Below, one piece after another: positions 27,957 through 37,059 of a stretch of DNA of 64,000 nucleotides (position 1 is its first letter; the number at the start of each line of letters is the position of its first letter). The stretch covers positions 1 to 64,000 of the forward strand of contig CAILHZ010000018.1 in NCBI GenBank assembly GCA_903834135.1. Direction: 5' to 3'. The DNA comes from an uncultured Opitutia bacterium (GTDB lineage Bacteria > Verrucomicrobiota > Verrucomicrobiia > Opitutales > Opitutaceae). The position numbers and the translations under genes were made by a program. The notes beneath the pieces were generated by a model. That model saw only the letters and a list, made by a program, of their open reading frames with translations, searched no databases and was not told the origin of the DNA.

Positions 27957-28769
27957 ATGCCTAAATTACGCGTACGTACCGTTATCCTTTCTGACATTCA
28001 CCTAGGATCAGTTGAAAGTAAAGCAACTGAGGTGAATCACTTTCTTAGACATGTACGATGTGAAAAATTAATTCTAAACGGAGATATTATCGATGGCTGG
28101 CAACTCAAGCGAAGTGGTCAGTGGACCAAAGCACACACTCGGTTCATTCGCATAGTACTTAAGATGCTAGAAAAAAGAGATACACATGTCATTTATTTAC
28201 GCGGTAATCATGATGACATTCTTTCCAAATTCCTTCCACTAGATTTTGAGAATTTACAGATTGTAGAAGAGCACGTACATGAAACACCTAAGGGTAAATA
28301 CTTAGTCTTACACGGTGACATCTTTGATTCCGTTACGAAGAACTTTGTTTTTATATCACACCTTGGTGACTGGGGTTACACTCTACTGCTTAAGATAAAT
28401 CGTGCCTATAACATATGGAGATCATGGAGAGGTAAAGAATACTGGTCGCTAAGTAAGGCAATCAAAGCTAGAGTTAAGGAAGCAGTAAACCATGTATCAA
28501 ACTTTGAGACACATATTGCTGATCTTGCAAGAGATCGTAACTGCATGGGTGTAATGTGCGGCCATATTCACACACCAGCTGATAAATATATCGATGAAAT
28601 ACACTATCTAAACTCAGGTGATTGGGTAGAATCTATGACCGCAATAGTAGAACACTTTGACGGATCATTTGAGATGATTGAGTACAATAATTTCGTGAAA
28701 GACTACCCTGTAGTTGATGAGAACAGCAGCGACGAAATATCAAGTGAAGCAGTTAGCAGAACTGTTTAA
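27957..28769 (+). CDS. plcP: PlcP-like metallophosphoesterase, probable phospholipase C
   Basis: 270 residues, calcineurin-like. Metal ligands are in place: SDIHLGS (D13, H15), NGDIIDGWQLKR (D43), RGNHDDI (N84, H85), VLHGDIFDSVTK and MCGHIHTPA. The long VNFET-like region with HVSNFETHI and the ending LNSGDWVESMTAIVEH match PlcP of alpha-proteobacteria, which removes phospholipid head groups under phosphate starvation to give DAG. UDP-2,3-diacylglucosamine pyrophosphatase (LpxH/LpxI-like) is a related but less fitting alternative, given the operon. It follows the lipid kinase by 93 bp in the same direction. Confidence 0.78.
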   Translation: MPKLRVRTVILSDIHLGSVESKATEVNHFLRHVRCEKLILNGDIIDGWQLKRSGQWTKAHTRFIRIVLKMLEKRDTHVIYLRGNHDDILSKFLPLDFENLQIVEEHVHETPKGKYLVLHGDIFDSVTKNFVFISHLGDWGYTLLLKINRAYNIWRSWRGKEYWSLSKAIKARVKEAVNHVSNFETHIADLARDRNCMGVMCGHIHTPADKYIDEIHYLNSGDWVESMTAIVEHFDGSFEMIEYNNFVKDYPVVDENSSDEISSEAVSRTV

Positions 28770-28787
28770 TCCTTAAAGTAATACTTT

Positions 28788-28814
28788 TATATTTAAGACA
28801 GATTCTTAAATATA
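28788..28814. terminator. AT-rich inverted repeat between convergent plcP and phosphofructokinase genes
   Basis: TATATTTAAG (28788-28797) and CTTAAATATA (28805-28814) form a perfect 10-bp stem with a seven-base loop. It lies between two converging stop codons. Weak in GC, but its position suggests a bidirectional terminator. Confidence 0.45.
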
Positions 28815-28823
28815 CTTATTCAC

Positions 28824-29963
28824 TCAATCTCCTAAGCAGGTACCAACACGCCTAGCAGATTCAATCCACTGGTGTTCAAGAGGGATTGTTTTTAAATTAC
28901 CTGCGACACTTTCGATGGGCACTGGCTTAACGGAATTGCCTCTCGCAGCTACCATCACACCGAATACACCTTGATGTATTAGACCTGCACACTCAGTTCC
29001 TAAGCGTGTCGCTAAAAGTCTGTCTGTAACTGAGGGAGTTCCACCACGCTGCACATATCCCAAAATTGATACACGTGCCTCAAGACCCGTTTTCTCTTCA
29101 AGTTCAGCAGCTAAACGCCACGTATTACCGGAATGCTTTGCATCTAATTGCCTAAGCTCTGCTTTAGCCATTTGGCGCTCCTCATCAGTTTTAGCTTGTT
29201 TCTTTCGAGCCGTTGCCGCTGCAAATGCCTTAGCGTACTGTTTTGACAAGGCACCTTCAGCGACAGCAACAATACTAAAATTAGCATGCTTGCGATCACG
29301 TCGTTTAATTGCCTCGGCTGCTTTATCAATATCGTAAGGAATTTCTGGAATCAAAACAACATCTGCACCCCCACCAATGCCCGCTCCCAAAGTTAACCAA
29401 CCTGCGCGGTGGCCCATGATCTCTGCGACAATAATACGGTGATGGCTATGTGCTGTACTATGCAAACGATCTAGTGCTTCAGCTGCGATTCCCAAAGCAG
29501 TATCGAAACCAATGGTAGCGTCTGTGAGTGCTACGTCATTATCAATAGTCTTTGGTAGAGTAATAATATTTAAACCTGCCTTCATCAGACGTAGCGCATT
29601 TTTATGGGTACCACCGCCACCGATGCACACGAGAGCTTTCAACTTTAATTTTTTGTAGTTTGCGACAATTTCATCAGTCATGTCATAAACTTTACCGTCA
29701 ATCTGCATCTTGTGTGGTTTATCGCGACTTGTTCCTAAAATTGTTCCACCTACTGTCAAAATGCCGCCTAGAGTGGCTTTATTTAACGCAGTGTAATTAT
29801 TCTGAGCTAGACCTAGAAAACCATCCTTAAAGCCTAAAACATCATAGCCATATGTACCTATAGCTGCTTTGCCTACAGCACGTATAGCGGCATTTAATCC
29901 TGGACTATCGCCACCTGCAGTTAAAATACCTATACGTTGCGTCTGTTTACTTTTCATCTTCAT
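28824..29963 (-). CDS. pfkA: 6-phosphofructokinase, group III-like
   Basis: 379 residues, about 60 more than E. coli Pfk[15 protein letters not shown] (nucleotide loop) and LPKTIDNDV (catalytic D141, equivalent to E. coli D127) identify a phosphofructokinase. The residue that discriminates ATP from PPi (E. coli position 104) is glycine (G118) while position 124 is lysine (K138): a Gly/Lys pair. PPi enzymes have Asp/Lys and classic ATP enzymes Gly/Gly. Gly/Lys is reported for group III ATP enzymes of actinomycetes, so ATP is favoured but PPi cannot be excluded. E. coli Mg-binding D103 is also glycine here (G117). A charged insert is at about 245-270 ([20 protein letters not shown]). Alone or with an upstream repeat element; no clear operon partner. 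Confidence 0.85.
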   Translation of the reverse strand: MKMKSKQTQRIGILTAGGDSPGLNAAIRAVGKAAIGTYGYDVLGFKDGFLGLAQNNYTALNKATLGGILTVGGTILGTSRDKPHKMQIDGKVYDMTDEIVANYKKLKLKALVCIGGGGTHKNALRLMKAGLNIITLPKTIDNDVALTDATIGFDTALGIAAEALDRLHSTAHSHHRIIVAEIMGHRAGWLTLGAGIGGGADVVLIPEIPYDIDKAAEAIKRRDRKHANFSIVAVAEGALSKQYAKAFAAATARKKQAKTDEERQMAKAELRQLDAKHSGNTWRLAAELEEKTGLEARVSILGYVQRGGTPSVTDRLLATRLGTECAGLIHQGVFGVMVAARGNSVKPVPIESVAGNLKTIPLEHQWIESARRVGTCLGD

Positions 29964-30018
29964 TTAAGCAAACAGAACAGTTGTAAACGTCGATTTTTTT
30001 ACAAATTAAGCGATAAAA

Positions 30019-30036
30019 CGTAACACGTCTGTAACC
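30019..30036 (-). promoter_or_regulatory. Two-unit Pho-box-like repeat upstream of the phosphofructokinase gene
   Basis: Read toward the gene, GGTTAC and TGTTAC start at 30036 and 30025, 11 bp apart. On the other strand the same bases read CGTAAC and TGTAAC, also 11 bp apart. The box is 56 bp before the ATG. The region 10 bp downstream has only a weak -10 (TTAATT), so this is less certain than the boxes upstream of pstC and the secreted operon. Confidence 0.4.
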
Positions 30037-30075
30037 TTTATACTCAAGGCATAACCCCAAGTAATAAAGCACCTG

Positions 30076-31263
30076 TTAACGAGGAACCTCAATTGATACT
30101 GTAGTTGACTTACCCCAAACAATATTGCCCTGTGAAGCTTTAGTATTCCAAAGGCACTCACGTGCAGTCAATAGATGTGTCTTCGTACTAAACGTCACAA
30201 TTTGAAATGCTAGTTTGCTTTCATCTTTACCTGAAAATTGTCCTTTCATAGGTGAATCGGAGCGAAAGGTATTCAATTGTACATTCTTATCTGGTCCCTT
30301 CCATGTGTAGAATTCAGTGAAATTGGAATGACCATGAAAATACGCAACGATTTGGGGATGGTCTTTGATAAAGCTAGCAAGCTGTCTTTGTTCAATATCT
30401 GTCTCTCCATCGGACTCTGTACCATCAGAGTAAATATCACAGACTACATTTTCAAATTTATCTTCACGATTTATATCATGCTTGCCGTTCGGATTAGTGA
30501 GATGCCTTGCATCGATTGCTGGCATATCATGGCAAAAAATAAATACAGGAATGTCTTTAGCTACCGTTTTTAGATCATTGGCAATCCAGGCGCGTGCAGT
30601 ACTATCTGGCCACATTGTAATAAAAATTTCGTGTGCACCACCAATATTTTTTGAGTAATAAATTCTATTATCTTTAAAATTATATGTCTCTTTAGTAACT
30701 TTCGTGATCGGATGCATGTAGCGATTATAAAGCTCGGCCAAGGTGGTTGCATCTGTAGCCGGGACTAACTTGCTTGGAGAACCAATTGCGTTCGAGACAT
30801 CATGATTTCCAGGCACTAGAAATAGAGGAGCCTTATTTCCTGTTACAGTTTTAAGATTAAGGCCATTTAGATAACACTGCTCAAATTCCTTCCAAGAGGC
30901 TTGAGCACTTTGTATTTTTATAGGGTACAATTCTTGTCGATTCGTTAGATCTCCTGTTATAACTGTAAAATCGATTCCTCCAATTTTTTCCCCCGAGCGA
31001 ACGCCTGTATCTTCAGGTATAATTGCATCAGCACTTGAATTAATAACACTCAGCATCGCTGCATTCACATCCTTTGAAGGAACATTTACCTTACCTCGAA
31101 ATCCTAGGCGACTTAATCCAAAATGAACGTCTGATGTAAAAACGAATGTAGCTTCGTAATTATGTGCTTCAACAGCCTCATCGCCTAATAGGTTTCTGGA
31201 AACTGACAATGAAACCAAAACACATATTAGATAAAGCCAGGATTTATTTTTAAAATAAGACAT
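30076..31263 (-). CDS. Secreted calcineurin-like phosphoesterase
   Basis: 395 residues with a signal peptide (KNKSWLYLICVLVSLSVS). Metallophosphoesterase motifs are TSDVHFG, ITGDLTN, VPGNHDVS, IFCHDMP and YFHGHSNFTE, so all the usual metal ligands are present. The insertion between the motifs and the C-terminal beta extension (about 310-395) are similar in size to secreted acid phosphatase or phosphodiesterase relatives; I cannot name the substrate. With a two-unit TGTAAC repeat upstream, I infer a periplasmic or extracellular enzyme that releases phosphate under starvation. Similarity to sphingomyelinase-like phosphoesterases is possible but unproven. Confidence 0.75.
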   Translation of the reverse strand: MSYFKNKSWLYLICVLVSLSVSRNLLGDEAVEAHNYEATFVFTSDVHFGLSRLGFRGKVNVPSKDVNAAMLSVINSSADAIIPEDTGVRSGEKIGGIDFTVITGDLTNRQELYPIKIQSAQASWKEFEQCYLNGLNLKTVTGNKAPLFLVPGNHDVSNAIGSPSKLVPATDATTLAELYNRYMHPITKVTKETYNFKDNRIYYSKNIGGAHEIFITMWPDSTARAWIANDLKTVAKDIPVFIFCHDMPAIDARHLTNPNGKHDINREDKFENVVCDIYSDGTESDGETDIEQRQLASFIKDHPQIVAYFHGHSNFTEFYTWKGPDKNVQLNTFRSDSPMKGQFSGKDESKLAFQIVTFSTKTHLLTARECLWNTKASQGNIVWGKSTTVSIEVPR

Positions 31264-31305
31264 CTTTATTTATTTAAATAAACACAATCTATGTTGAATG
31301 CAGCA

Positions 31306-31339
31306 ACGATAACCGATTAAAAGTTACAAATAAGTTACA
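31306..31339 (-). promoter_or_regulatory. Two identical TGTAAC units upstream of the secreted phosphoesterase
   Basis: Read toward the gene, TGTAAC starts at 31339 and again at 31328, exactly 11 bp apart and identical. TATCGT (31311-31306) lies 11 bp past the second unit and could serve as a -10 (four of six). The site lies about 45-75 bp upstream of the start codon. This is the cleanest pair of identical units in the window. Confidence 0.55.
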
Positions 31340-31410
31340 GACAAATGAATCTGAACCTATTGAATTTAAATAATATATCGATCGGTGTCCTAAAAATGTA
31401 CAGCTACAAT

Positions 31411-32697
31411 TCAATTTAGCTGACTACGTATCACTTCAAGTGTTCGTTCAACAGCGCCCCCATTCTGGCTGTGCCATTTCTGGGAAGCTTGTGAGAGTGC
31501 AAGACGCTTAGTCTGATTTGCCAGCAAGTCTTCGATCACATGGGAAAGCTCAGCAGCTGAAGCAATTTGAACCAATCCATTTTCTGCCTTAAGTTCATTC
31601 ACAATTGCTTTAAAATTAGCCATGCCTGGCCCTACGATAATAGGTATCCCTAAAGCAGCTGCTTCAACTGGTGTCTGCCCTTCAGTGTGGGGATGTAGAC
31701 TCTTTCCCACGAAAGCAATATCAGCTAACTGCGTTAAACGGCGCAATTCTCCGGTCGTATCTGCCACTGCTACGTCAACTGCTGCTGTAGCTAAGCCTTC
31801 AGATCTAAAGTGATAACTTAAAGTACTTTGTTTTAATACTTTTTTAATCTCATCACGCCTTTCTGCATGCCTTGGAACGATAAGTAGGGAGCATGCTATA
31901 CCCGCTAAGCGAGTCGCCTTTAGCGCTTCAATTAAAATCAGTTCTTCCCCTGGCCATGTTGACGATCCTAAAAGAACAAAATTTGTATTTAGTCCTACAT
32001 CACAACGCAATTGCTGTAGTGCTTCTAGTCCTTCCCTAACAATAACAACATCTAATTTTATATTACCAGTCAGACGTAAACGTTTTGTCTCTACCCCAAG
32101 CTCTCTGAAATGTTCAAGATCTCGTTTTGAAACAGGTAGTATCCATGTAAGATCACTAAAGAGTAGATTTAAAATAGCTGGTGCTATACGTTTAATTGTT
32201 CTAAGCCGTGTAAAACTTTTATCTGAAAGACGTGCATTGATATTAATCACTGGTACATGTCTTTTCTTTGCCTGCGCCATGTGTTCAGGCCAACGCTCAC
32301 CCTCGGTCAGGATTGCAAGATCAGGATTAATACGCCTCCACGCAAGTGCTGAGCAGACAATAAAATCAATTGGGAAATACCCTATACCAACAGTTAAACT
32401 GCGGTACTTTTCATGCGCCAACTTAAATCCGGTACTTGTCGTAGTAGTTAAATAGACACTGACCTTATCTTTTTTGAGTGCCTCAAGAATTGGAGCAATA
32501 GCTAAGACCTCTCCAACACTTACAGCCTGTAGCCACACCTTTTTTTGATTTTCAGGCCAAGTAATGAACCGAGAATGCAGCCCAAAGCGGTGGCTAAAAT
32601 GATGACCATACCCACCCCTTCTGCGCATCCTTAAAAGGTAGCTTGGAAGTAAGAGGATAAACCCCAGCGGATATAAGAGTCTATAGAGCCAAATCAT
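31411..32697 (-). CDS. waaA: 3-deoxy-D-manno-octulosonic acid (Kdo) transferase
   Basis: 428 residues, GT30 family. An N-terminal membrane-proximal segment (IWLYRLLYPLGFILLLPSYL) precedes WLQAVSVGEVLAIAPIL, whose Glu is the family catalytic residue, then TEGERWPEHM, INARLSDKSF, LGSSTWPGEELIL, VPRHAERRDEI and GKSLHPHTEGQTPVEAAALG. It adds Kdo to lipid A precursors at the inner membrane, evidence that the organism makes lipopolysaccharide. It shares a divergent promoter region with the M16 peptidase gene (about 127 bp). The E-x-W of TEGERWP differs slightly from the more common TELWP. Confidence 0.88.
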   Translation of the reverse strand: MIWLYRLLYPLGFILLLPSYLLRMRRRGGYGHHFSHRFGLHSRFITWPENQKKVWLQAVSVGEVLAIAPILEALKKDKVSVYLTTTTSTGFKLAHEKYRSLTVGIGYFPIDFIVCSALAWRRINPDLAILTEGERWPEHMAQAKKRHVPVININARLSDKSFTRLRTIKRIAPAILNLLFSDLTWILPVSKRDLEHFRELGVETKRLRLTGNIKLDVVIVREGLEALQQLRCDVGLNTNFVLLGSSTWPGEELILIEALKATRLAGIACSLLIVPRHAERRDEIKKVLKQSTLSYHFRSEGLATAAVDVAVADTTGELRRLTQLADIAFVGKSLHPHTEGQTPVEAAALGIPIIVGPGMANFKAIVNELKAENGLVQIASAAELSHVIEDLLANQTKRLALSQASQKWHSQNGGAVERTLEVIRSQLN

Positions 32698-32824
32698 TTA
32701 CTTAAACTAGTCTGACAAAACATTGCCATCTGGGGCAACTCATTGTTACGGTTTTTGATTACCAATTTACGTGTTTTAAAGTAACCCCAAAGAAACTAAT
32801 TCAGCTTATCTCTGTCACACCTCT

Positions 32825-35650
32825 ATGCGCTCGCACTACACTCTTATCGCACTGCTTAGTTTAGGTCTTTTAGCCTTAAGTCTTAAAGCTGATGTAGGCT
32901 TCCCCCAAGCTACAAGCGATATAGCAGCTGATCCTAATGCACGTTTTGGAACACTAGATAATGGCGTACGCTTCGTAATACAGCCAAATCACGAACCTCA
33001 TGACCGCATTTCAATGCGCATGCTTGTCCTCAGTGGCTCACTGATGGAGAAAGATGAACAACGTGGTCTCGCTCATTATCTAGAACATATGGCCTTTAAC
33101 GGCAGCTTACATCACCCTCCAGGAACCTTAGTTGAATACTTCCAGCGTTTGGGAATGAGCTTTGGAGGTGACACCAATGCGTATACTACGTTTGACCGCA
33201 CAGTTTATAAAATAGAACTTCCCGATACAAAAGCTGAAACAATTCACGAAGGATTGCAGGTGTTTTCGGATATGGCAGATCAACTTTTATTAACTCCTGA
33301 AATGATCGCCAAAGAAAGGCCGATTATTTTAAGTGAAAAAAGAGCAAGAGATTCGGCCTCTTACCGCCAATTCGTAAATTCATTTAAATTTATTCTCCCT
33401 GAATCACTACTGCCCAAACGTCTTCCAATCGGTGAAAGTACTACTATTGAATCAGCAACACGTGAACGATTCTTAGATTTATATCAAACGTGGTATAGGC
33501 CTGAGCGCATCATTGTAATTGTCTCAGGTGATACTACAGCCAGCGATATTGAACCCGTAATTAAGTCTACCTTTGGTGGTATAAAAGCACATACCACACA
33601 AGCACCAGAACCTAATTTAGGTAAAGTCGTGCCAGCTGTAGGCTTAAAGATATCGTACGATCCTCAGCCGGATGCATCTGCAACCACAGTGAGTATCAAT
33701 GTAATTACACCTTACAGCTACACACCAGATACAATTCAAGTAAGAATTGCCCATCTAAAACGTAATTTAGCAACTTCGATGCTCACACGCAGACTCTCTA
33801 TATTATCAAAAAAAGAGAATGCTCCGTTCAATGAAACTGAAGTTATTATAGATGAAAATTTCGATTTTTTTAGATCAGCTGGTATTACACTTACCTGTGA
33901 TCCCACACGCTGGCAGGCATCCCTAAATGTAGCAGAACAAGAATTAAGACGCGCACTTATGTTTGGTTTCACACCAGCAGAATTAAGCCAAGCTATTTCG
34001 AATGTTAAAAACTCCCTTAAACAATCCGTTGCTGGCAGTTCAACACGTCGCTCGAGTAATCTAGCTGATGAATTAGTTGATACCCTTGCTAGCAAGCAAG
34101 TCTTCACTAGCCCTGAGCAAGATATGGCCCTCTATGGACCTATCCTAGATAAGATTACTCCTGAAGATTGCCTAAACGAACTAAGACTAGCATTTTCAGC
34201 TCCAGGACGCTATGTGATGGTAGCGGGAAATACAAAAATTTCAGGTGATGCAAATAGAGTCATCGAAACAACTTATAAAGATTCTAGAAAAGTAATGGTT
34301 AAGCCTCCCGAGGGACAAAAGACTTCAACTTTTGCTTACACTGAATTTGGGAAACCAGGACAAGTAATCCAAAATAGAAAAGTCACTGATCTTGATCTCT
34401 CCTTAATTCGGTTTGAAAACGGAGTAACTGTTAATTTCAAAAAAACACCGTTTGAAGCAAATCGCATTCGTATTTCAATGCGCGTTGGTGCAGGTACACT
34501 TACTGAACCAAACTCAAAACCAGGTCTTAGTATTTACTCTGATATTACCTTCAAATCAGGTGGTTTAGGTAAGCATAGCCAAGATGAACTAGAACGCATT
34601 CTAGCAGGTAAAACAGTAGGCGTAGGCTTTCGAGTCGATACAGACGCTTTTCAATTTACAGCTTCAACAACCAAAGAAGATCTTCTGCTACAATTCCAGC
34701 TGCTAGCTGCTTCAATTACAGATCCAGGCTACAGACCTGAAGCAGCCCGGAGGGCACAAAAACAGATTGATGAAATCTACACTTCCTTAGCCCATGAACC
34801 TCAAGGACCACTCGAGACTACAGTACCTCGTGCACTCGCAAATAACGACCCTCGTTTTGGACTGCCAAGCAAAGCCGTTTTACTCCAGAGAAATCTTGCA
34901 GAAGAAAAGGCATGGCTTACACCTGAATTTACCCAAGGCCCTATTGAAGTTGCAGTCGTAGGTGATGTTGATGAACAAAGTGTCATCTCTGCAGTAGCTC
35001 AAACGCTGGGAGCTCTTCCTAAGCGCAATGAAAAACCAGATTATGCTGCGGAACGTAAAGTCTCTTTTCCTTCAGAAAAGTTTTCCCAAGATTTAACAAT
35101 CATTAGCGAAATCCCTAAAGCTATCGTACAGATTACATGGCCTACAGATGATTACAAAAACATTTACCGCACACGCCGCTTAAATCTTTTGGCCGATGTC
35201 ATGATGGATCGTTTACGTATTAAAATTAGAGAGCAATTAGGTGGAGCTTATAGCCCTGAAGCCTTCAGTTTGCCAAGCAACACCTTTACTCATTACGGCC
35301 AAATGACAGCGCAGTGTCTGGTTGCTCCCGAACAAGCCACATTGATTGCTGAAACGATACGTTCAATTAGTTATGATTTATCCACCAAGGGAGTAACCGA
35401 GGATGAACTCAAACGAGCAAAACAACCTTTACTTACTTCAATAAAAGAATCGGTTAGAACAAATCCTTATTGGATTATGTCAGTTTTAGCAAACTGCCAG
35501 GAAATGCCTGAACGTCTGGAATGGTGTAGAACTAGACAAAGCGACATTGAGTCAGCTACAAAAGCAGAAATAGATTCACTCGCTAAACGCTATCTTTCAC
35601 CTGACAAAGCATTCCAAGTTATTGTAAGGCCTGTTAAGCCCGCCCAATAA
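32825..35650 (+). CDS. M16-family zinc metallopeptidase, two-domain
   Basis: 941 residues, with a signal peptide (LIALLSLGLLALSLKA). The first M16 domain has the inverted zinc motif HYLEH (H84, E87, H88) in GLAHYLEHMAFNGSLHHPPG, and the downstream acidic region ERPIILSEKRARD. The second, inactive copy is about residues 525-935 (IRISMRVGAGTLTEPNSKPGLS, then LGGAYSPEAF). This fits pitrilysin-like PqqL/YmxG-type secreted peptidases. Its last 17 bp overlap the 3' end of fabF on the other strand. The substrate is unknown. Confidence 0.85.
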   Translation: MRSHYTLIALLSLGLLALSLKADVGFPQATSDIAADPNARFGTLDNGVRFVIQPNHEPHDRISMRMLVLSGSLMEKDEQRGLAHYLEHMAFNGSLHHPPGTLVEYFQRLGMSFGGDTNAYTTFDRTVYKIELPDTKAETIHEGLQVFSDMADQLLLTPEMIAKERPIILSEKRARDSASYRQFVNSFKFILPESLLPKRLPIGESTTIESATRERFLDLYQTWYRPERIIVIVSGDTTASDIEPVIKSTFGGIKAHTTQAPEPNLGKVVPAVGLKISYDPQPDASATTVSINVITPYSYTPDTIQVRIAHLKRNLATSMLTRRLSILSKKENAPFNETEVIIDENFDFFRSAGITLTCDPTRWQASLNVAEQELRRALMFGFTPAELSQAISNVKNSLKQSVAGSSTRRSSNLADELVDTLASKQVFTSPEQDMALYGPILDKITPEDCLNELRLAFSAPGRYVMVAGNTKISGDANRVIETTYKDSRKVMVKPPEGQKTSTFAYTEFGKPGQVIQNRKVTDLDLSLIRFENGVTVNFKKTPFEANRIRISMRVGAGTLTEPNSKPGLSIYSDITFKSGGLGKHSQDELERILAGKTVGVGFRVDTDAFQFTASTTKEDLLLQFQLLAASITDPGYRPEAARRAQKQIDEIYTSLAHEPQGPLETTVPRALANNDPRFGLPSKAVLLQRNLAEEKAWLTPEFTQGPIEVAVVGDVDEQSVISAVAQTLGALPKRNEKPDYAAERKVSFPSEKFSQDLTIISEIPKAIVQITWPTDDYKNIYRTRRLNLLADVMMDRLRIKIREQLGGAYSPEAFSLPSNTFTHYGQMTAQCLVAPEQATLIAETIRSISYDLSTKGVTEDELKRAKQPLLTSIKESVRTNPYWIMSVLANCQEMPERLEWCRTRQSDIESATKAEIDSLAKRYLSPDKAFQVIVRPVKPAQ

Positions 35651-36956
35651 CTAGAGACGCATTGGTTCCACCAAAGCCGAAGCTATTCACTAAAGAATAT
35701 TCTACGTCTTTTTTAACCGCTTGATTCGGTGTGAAGTTTAGTTCGAGAGCTTCACACGCAGGATCTAAATTATCTAAATTTATCGTTGGAGGAATCATTC
35801 CTTTAGCGATTGCCAAGGTTGCTGTGAATGCGCCCATTGCACCTGCAGCGCCAAGTAAGTGGCCTGTCATGGATTTAGAGGCACTGACATGCAAGTATTT
35901 ATTGCCCTTAAAGACGGCTGCGATTGCTGCTGCTTCTTCAGTATCTCCACCCGGAGTTGACGTAGCATGCGCTGAAACATAACCAACACGCTCTGCACTA
36001 ACTTTAGATTCTTTGAGTGCTAAATTCATCGCACGGCGTGAGCCCTCTGCTTCAGGTGCAAGCATGGATAAGTGATGTGCATCCGCTGTTGCACCGTAGC
36101 CCAATAATTCAGCATAAATTCTTGCACCGCGTTTGATCGCAAATTCACGTTCTTCAATCACAAAAGCCAGTGAGCCTTCACCGAGTACAAAGCCGTCTCT
36201 ATCTTTATCGAAAGGACGTGACGCTTTTTCCGGTGCATCATTACGGGTTGATAAAGCGCGCATTTGAGCAAATGAACCAACCGCAATCGGAGTGACTACA
36301 GATTCCGAGCCACCAACAACCATCACATCAGCATCACCTCGTTGAACCGCTCTAAAGCCTTCACCAATAGCGTGCCCACTAGTAGCACAGGCTGAAGCTA
36401 CACTCATATTAGGTCCTCTAAAATTTAAAAGCAGTGCAAGTTGGCCTGCTAAAATATTAGGAGCTGCTTGGAGGATGAAGAAAGGAGAAACTTTACGAAA
36501 ACCGCCTGTTTTCCACGTTTCATGGGTTGCAACAATTTCGGGTAATCCACCTAAACCAACTCCCATACCCACTCCAATTCGTTCAGAATCAATAAGTTCC
36601 CGTGCGGCATCTAACCCAGAATCAATGTAGGCCTCTAAGCCTGCACCCATACCTAAATGGGTAAAACGACCCAATTTCTTAACATCCTTAAGGTTTAATG
36701 GTGCAGTGACAGGCTCCCCAGATTTACCCCTTGGAAATAGGGGTGTCGCAATGGGTGAAGCTGGGTCAAAATCCTTCACTTCAGCTGCAATTTGAGCAGT
36801 ACAACCTGTTGGATCAAAACGAGTTATCTTCGATACACCACTTTTACCAGCAAGCATAGCTTCCCAGGTTAAAGCAGCACTATTACCTACCGGAGTTACA
36901 GCACCGATTCCGGTAATAACAACACGTCTAGGGATATAGGAGTTTGGAGAATGCAC
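35634..36956 (-). CDS. fabF: 3-oxoacyl-ACP synthase II
   Basis: About 440 residues from a GTG at 36956; a TTG at 36992 would add 12 residues that are not part of the conserved core. KAS II motifs are intact: VVITGIGAVTPVGNSAALTWEAM at the start, active-site Cys in ACATSGHAIGEGF, SVVTPIAVGSFAQMRALS, HATSTPGGDTEEA (first catalytic His), MTGHLLGAAGAMGA (second His) and NSFGFGGTNASLV. It elongates fatty acids. It is divergent from the HIT gene, from which it is separated by about 103 bp. I prefer the GTG start with moderate confidence. Confidence 0.88.
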   Translation of the reverse strand: MHSPNSYIPRRVVITGIGAVTPVGNSAALTWEAMLAGKSGVSKITRFDPTGCTAQIAAEVKDFDPASPIATPLFPRGKSGEPVTAPLNLKDVKKLGRFTHLGMGAGLEAYIDSGLDAARELIDSERIGVGMGVGLGGLPEIVATHETWKTGGFRKVSPFFILQAAPNILAGQLALLLNFRGPNMSVASACATSGHAIGEGFRAVQRGDADVMVVGGSESVVTPIAVGSFAQMRALSTRNDAPEKASRPFDKDRDGFVLGEGSLAFVIEEREFAIKRGARIYAELLGYGATADAHHLSMLAPEAEGSRRAMNLALKESKVSAERVGYVSAHATSTPGGDTEEAAAIAAVFKGNKYLHVSASKSMTGHLLGAAGAMGAFTATLAIAKGMIPPTINLDNLDPACEALELNFTPNQAVKKDVEYSLVNSFGFGGTNASLVIGRA

Positions 36957-37059
36957 TGGCTTATGTATGCCAAATCCAGGGATCTCTCTCAAGCCTATAT
37001 CTGGCCCATGTTGCTTTGACTTAAAGGCTCAAAATCTCTTTTATTGTCAGTCTTTTACT

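Noticed and set aside
27957-28769. Phosphoesterase as LpxH (UDP-diacylglucosamine hydrolase)
   Set aside because: The operon context and the conserved end LNSGDWVESMTAIVEH fit PlcP better.
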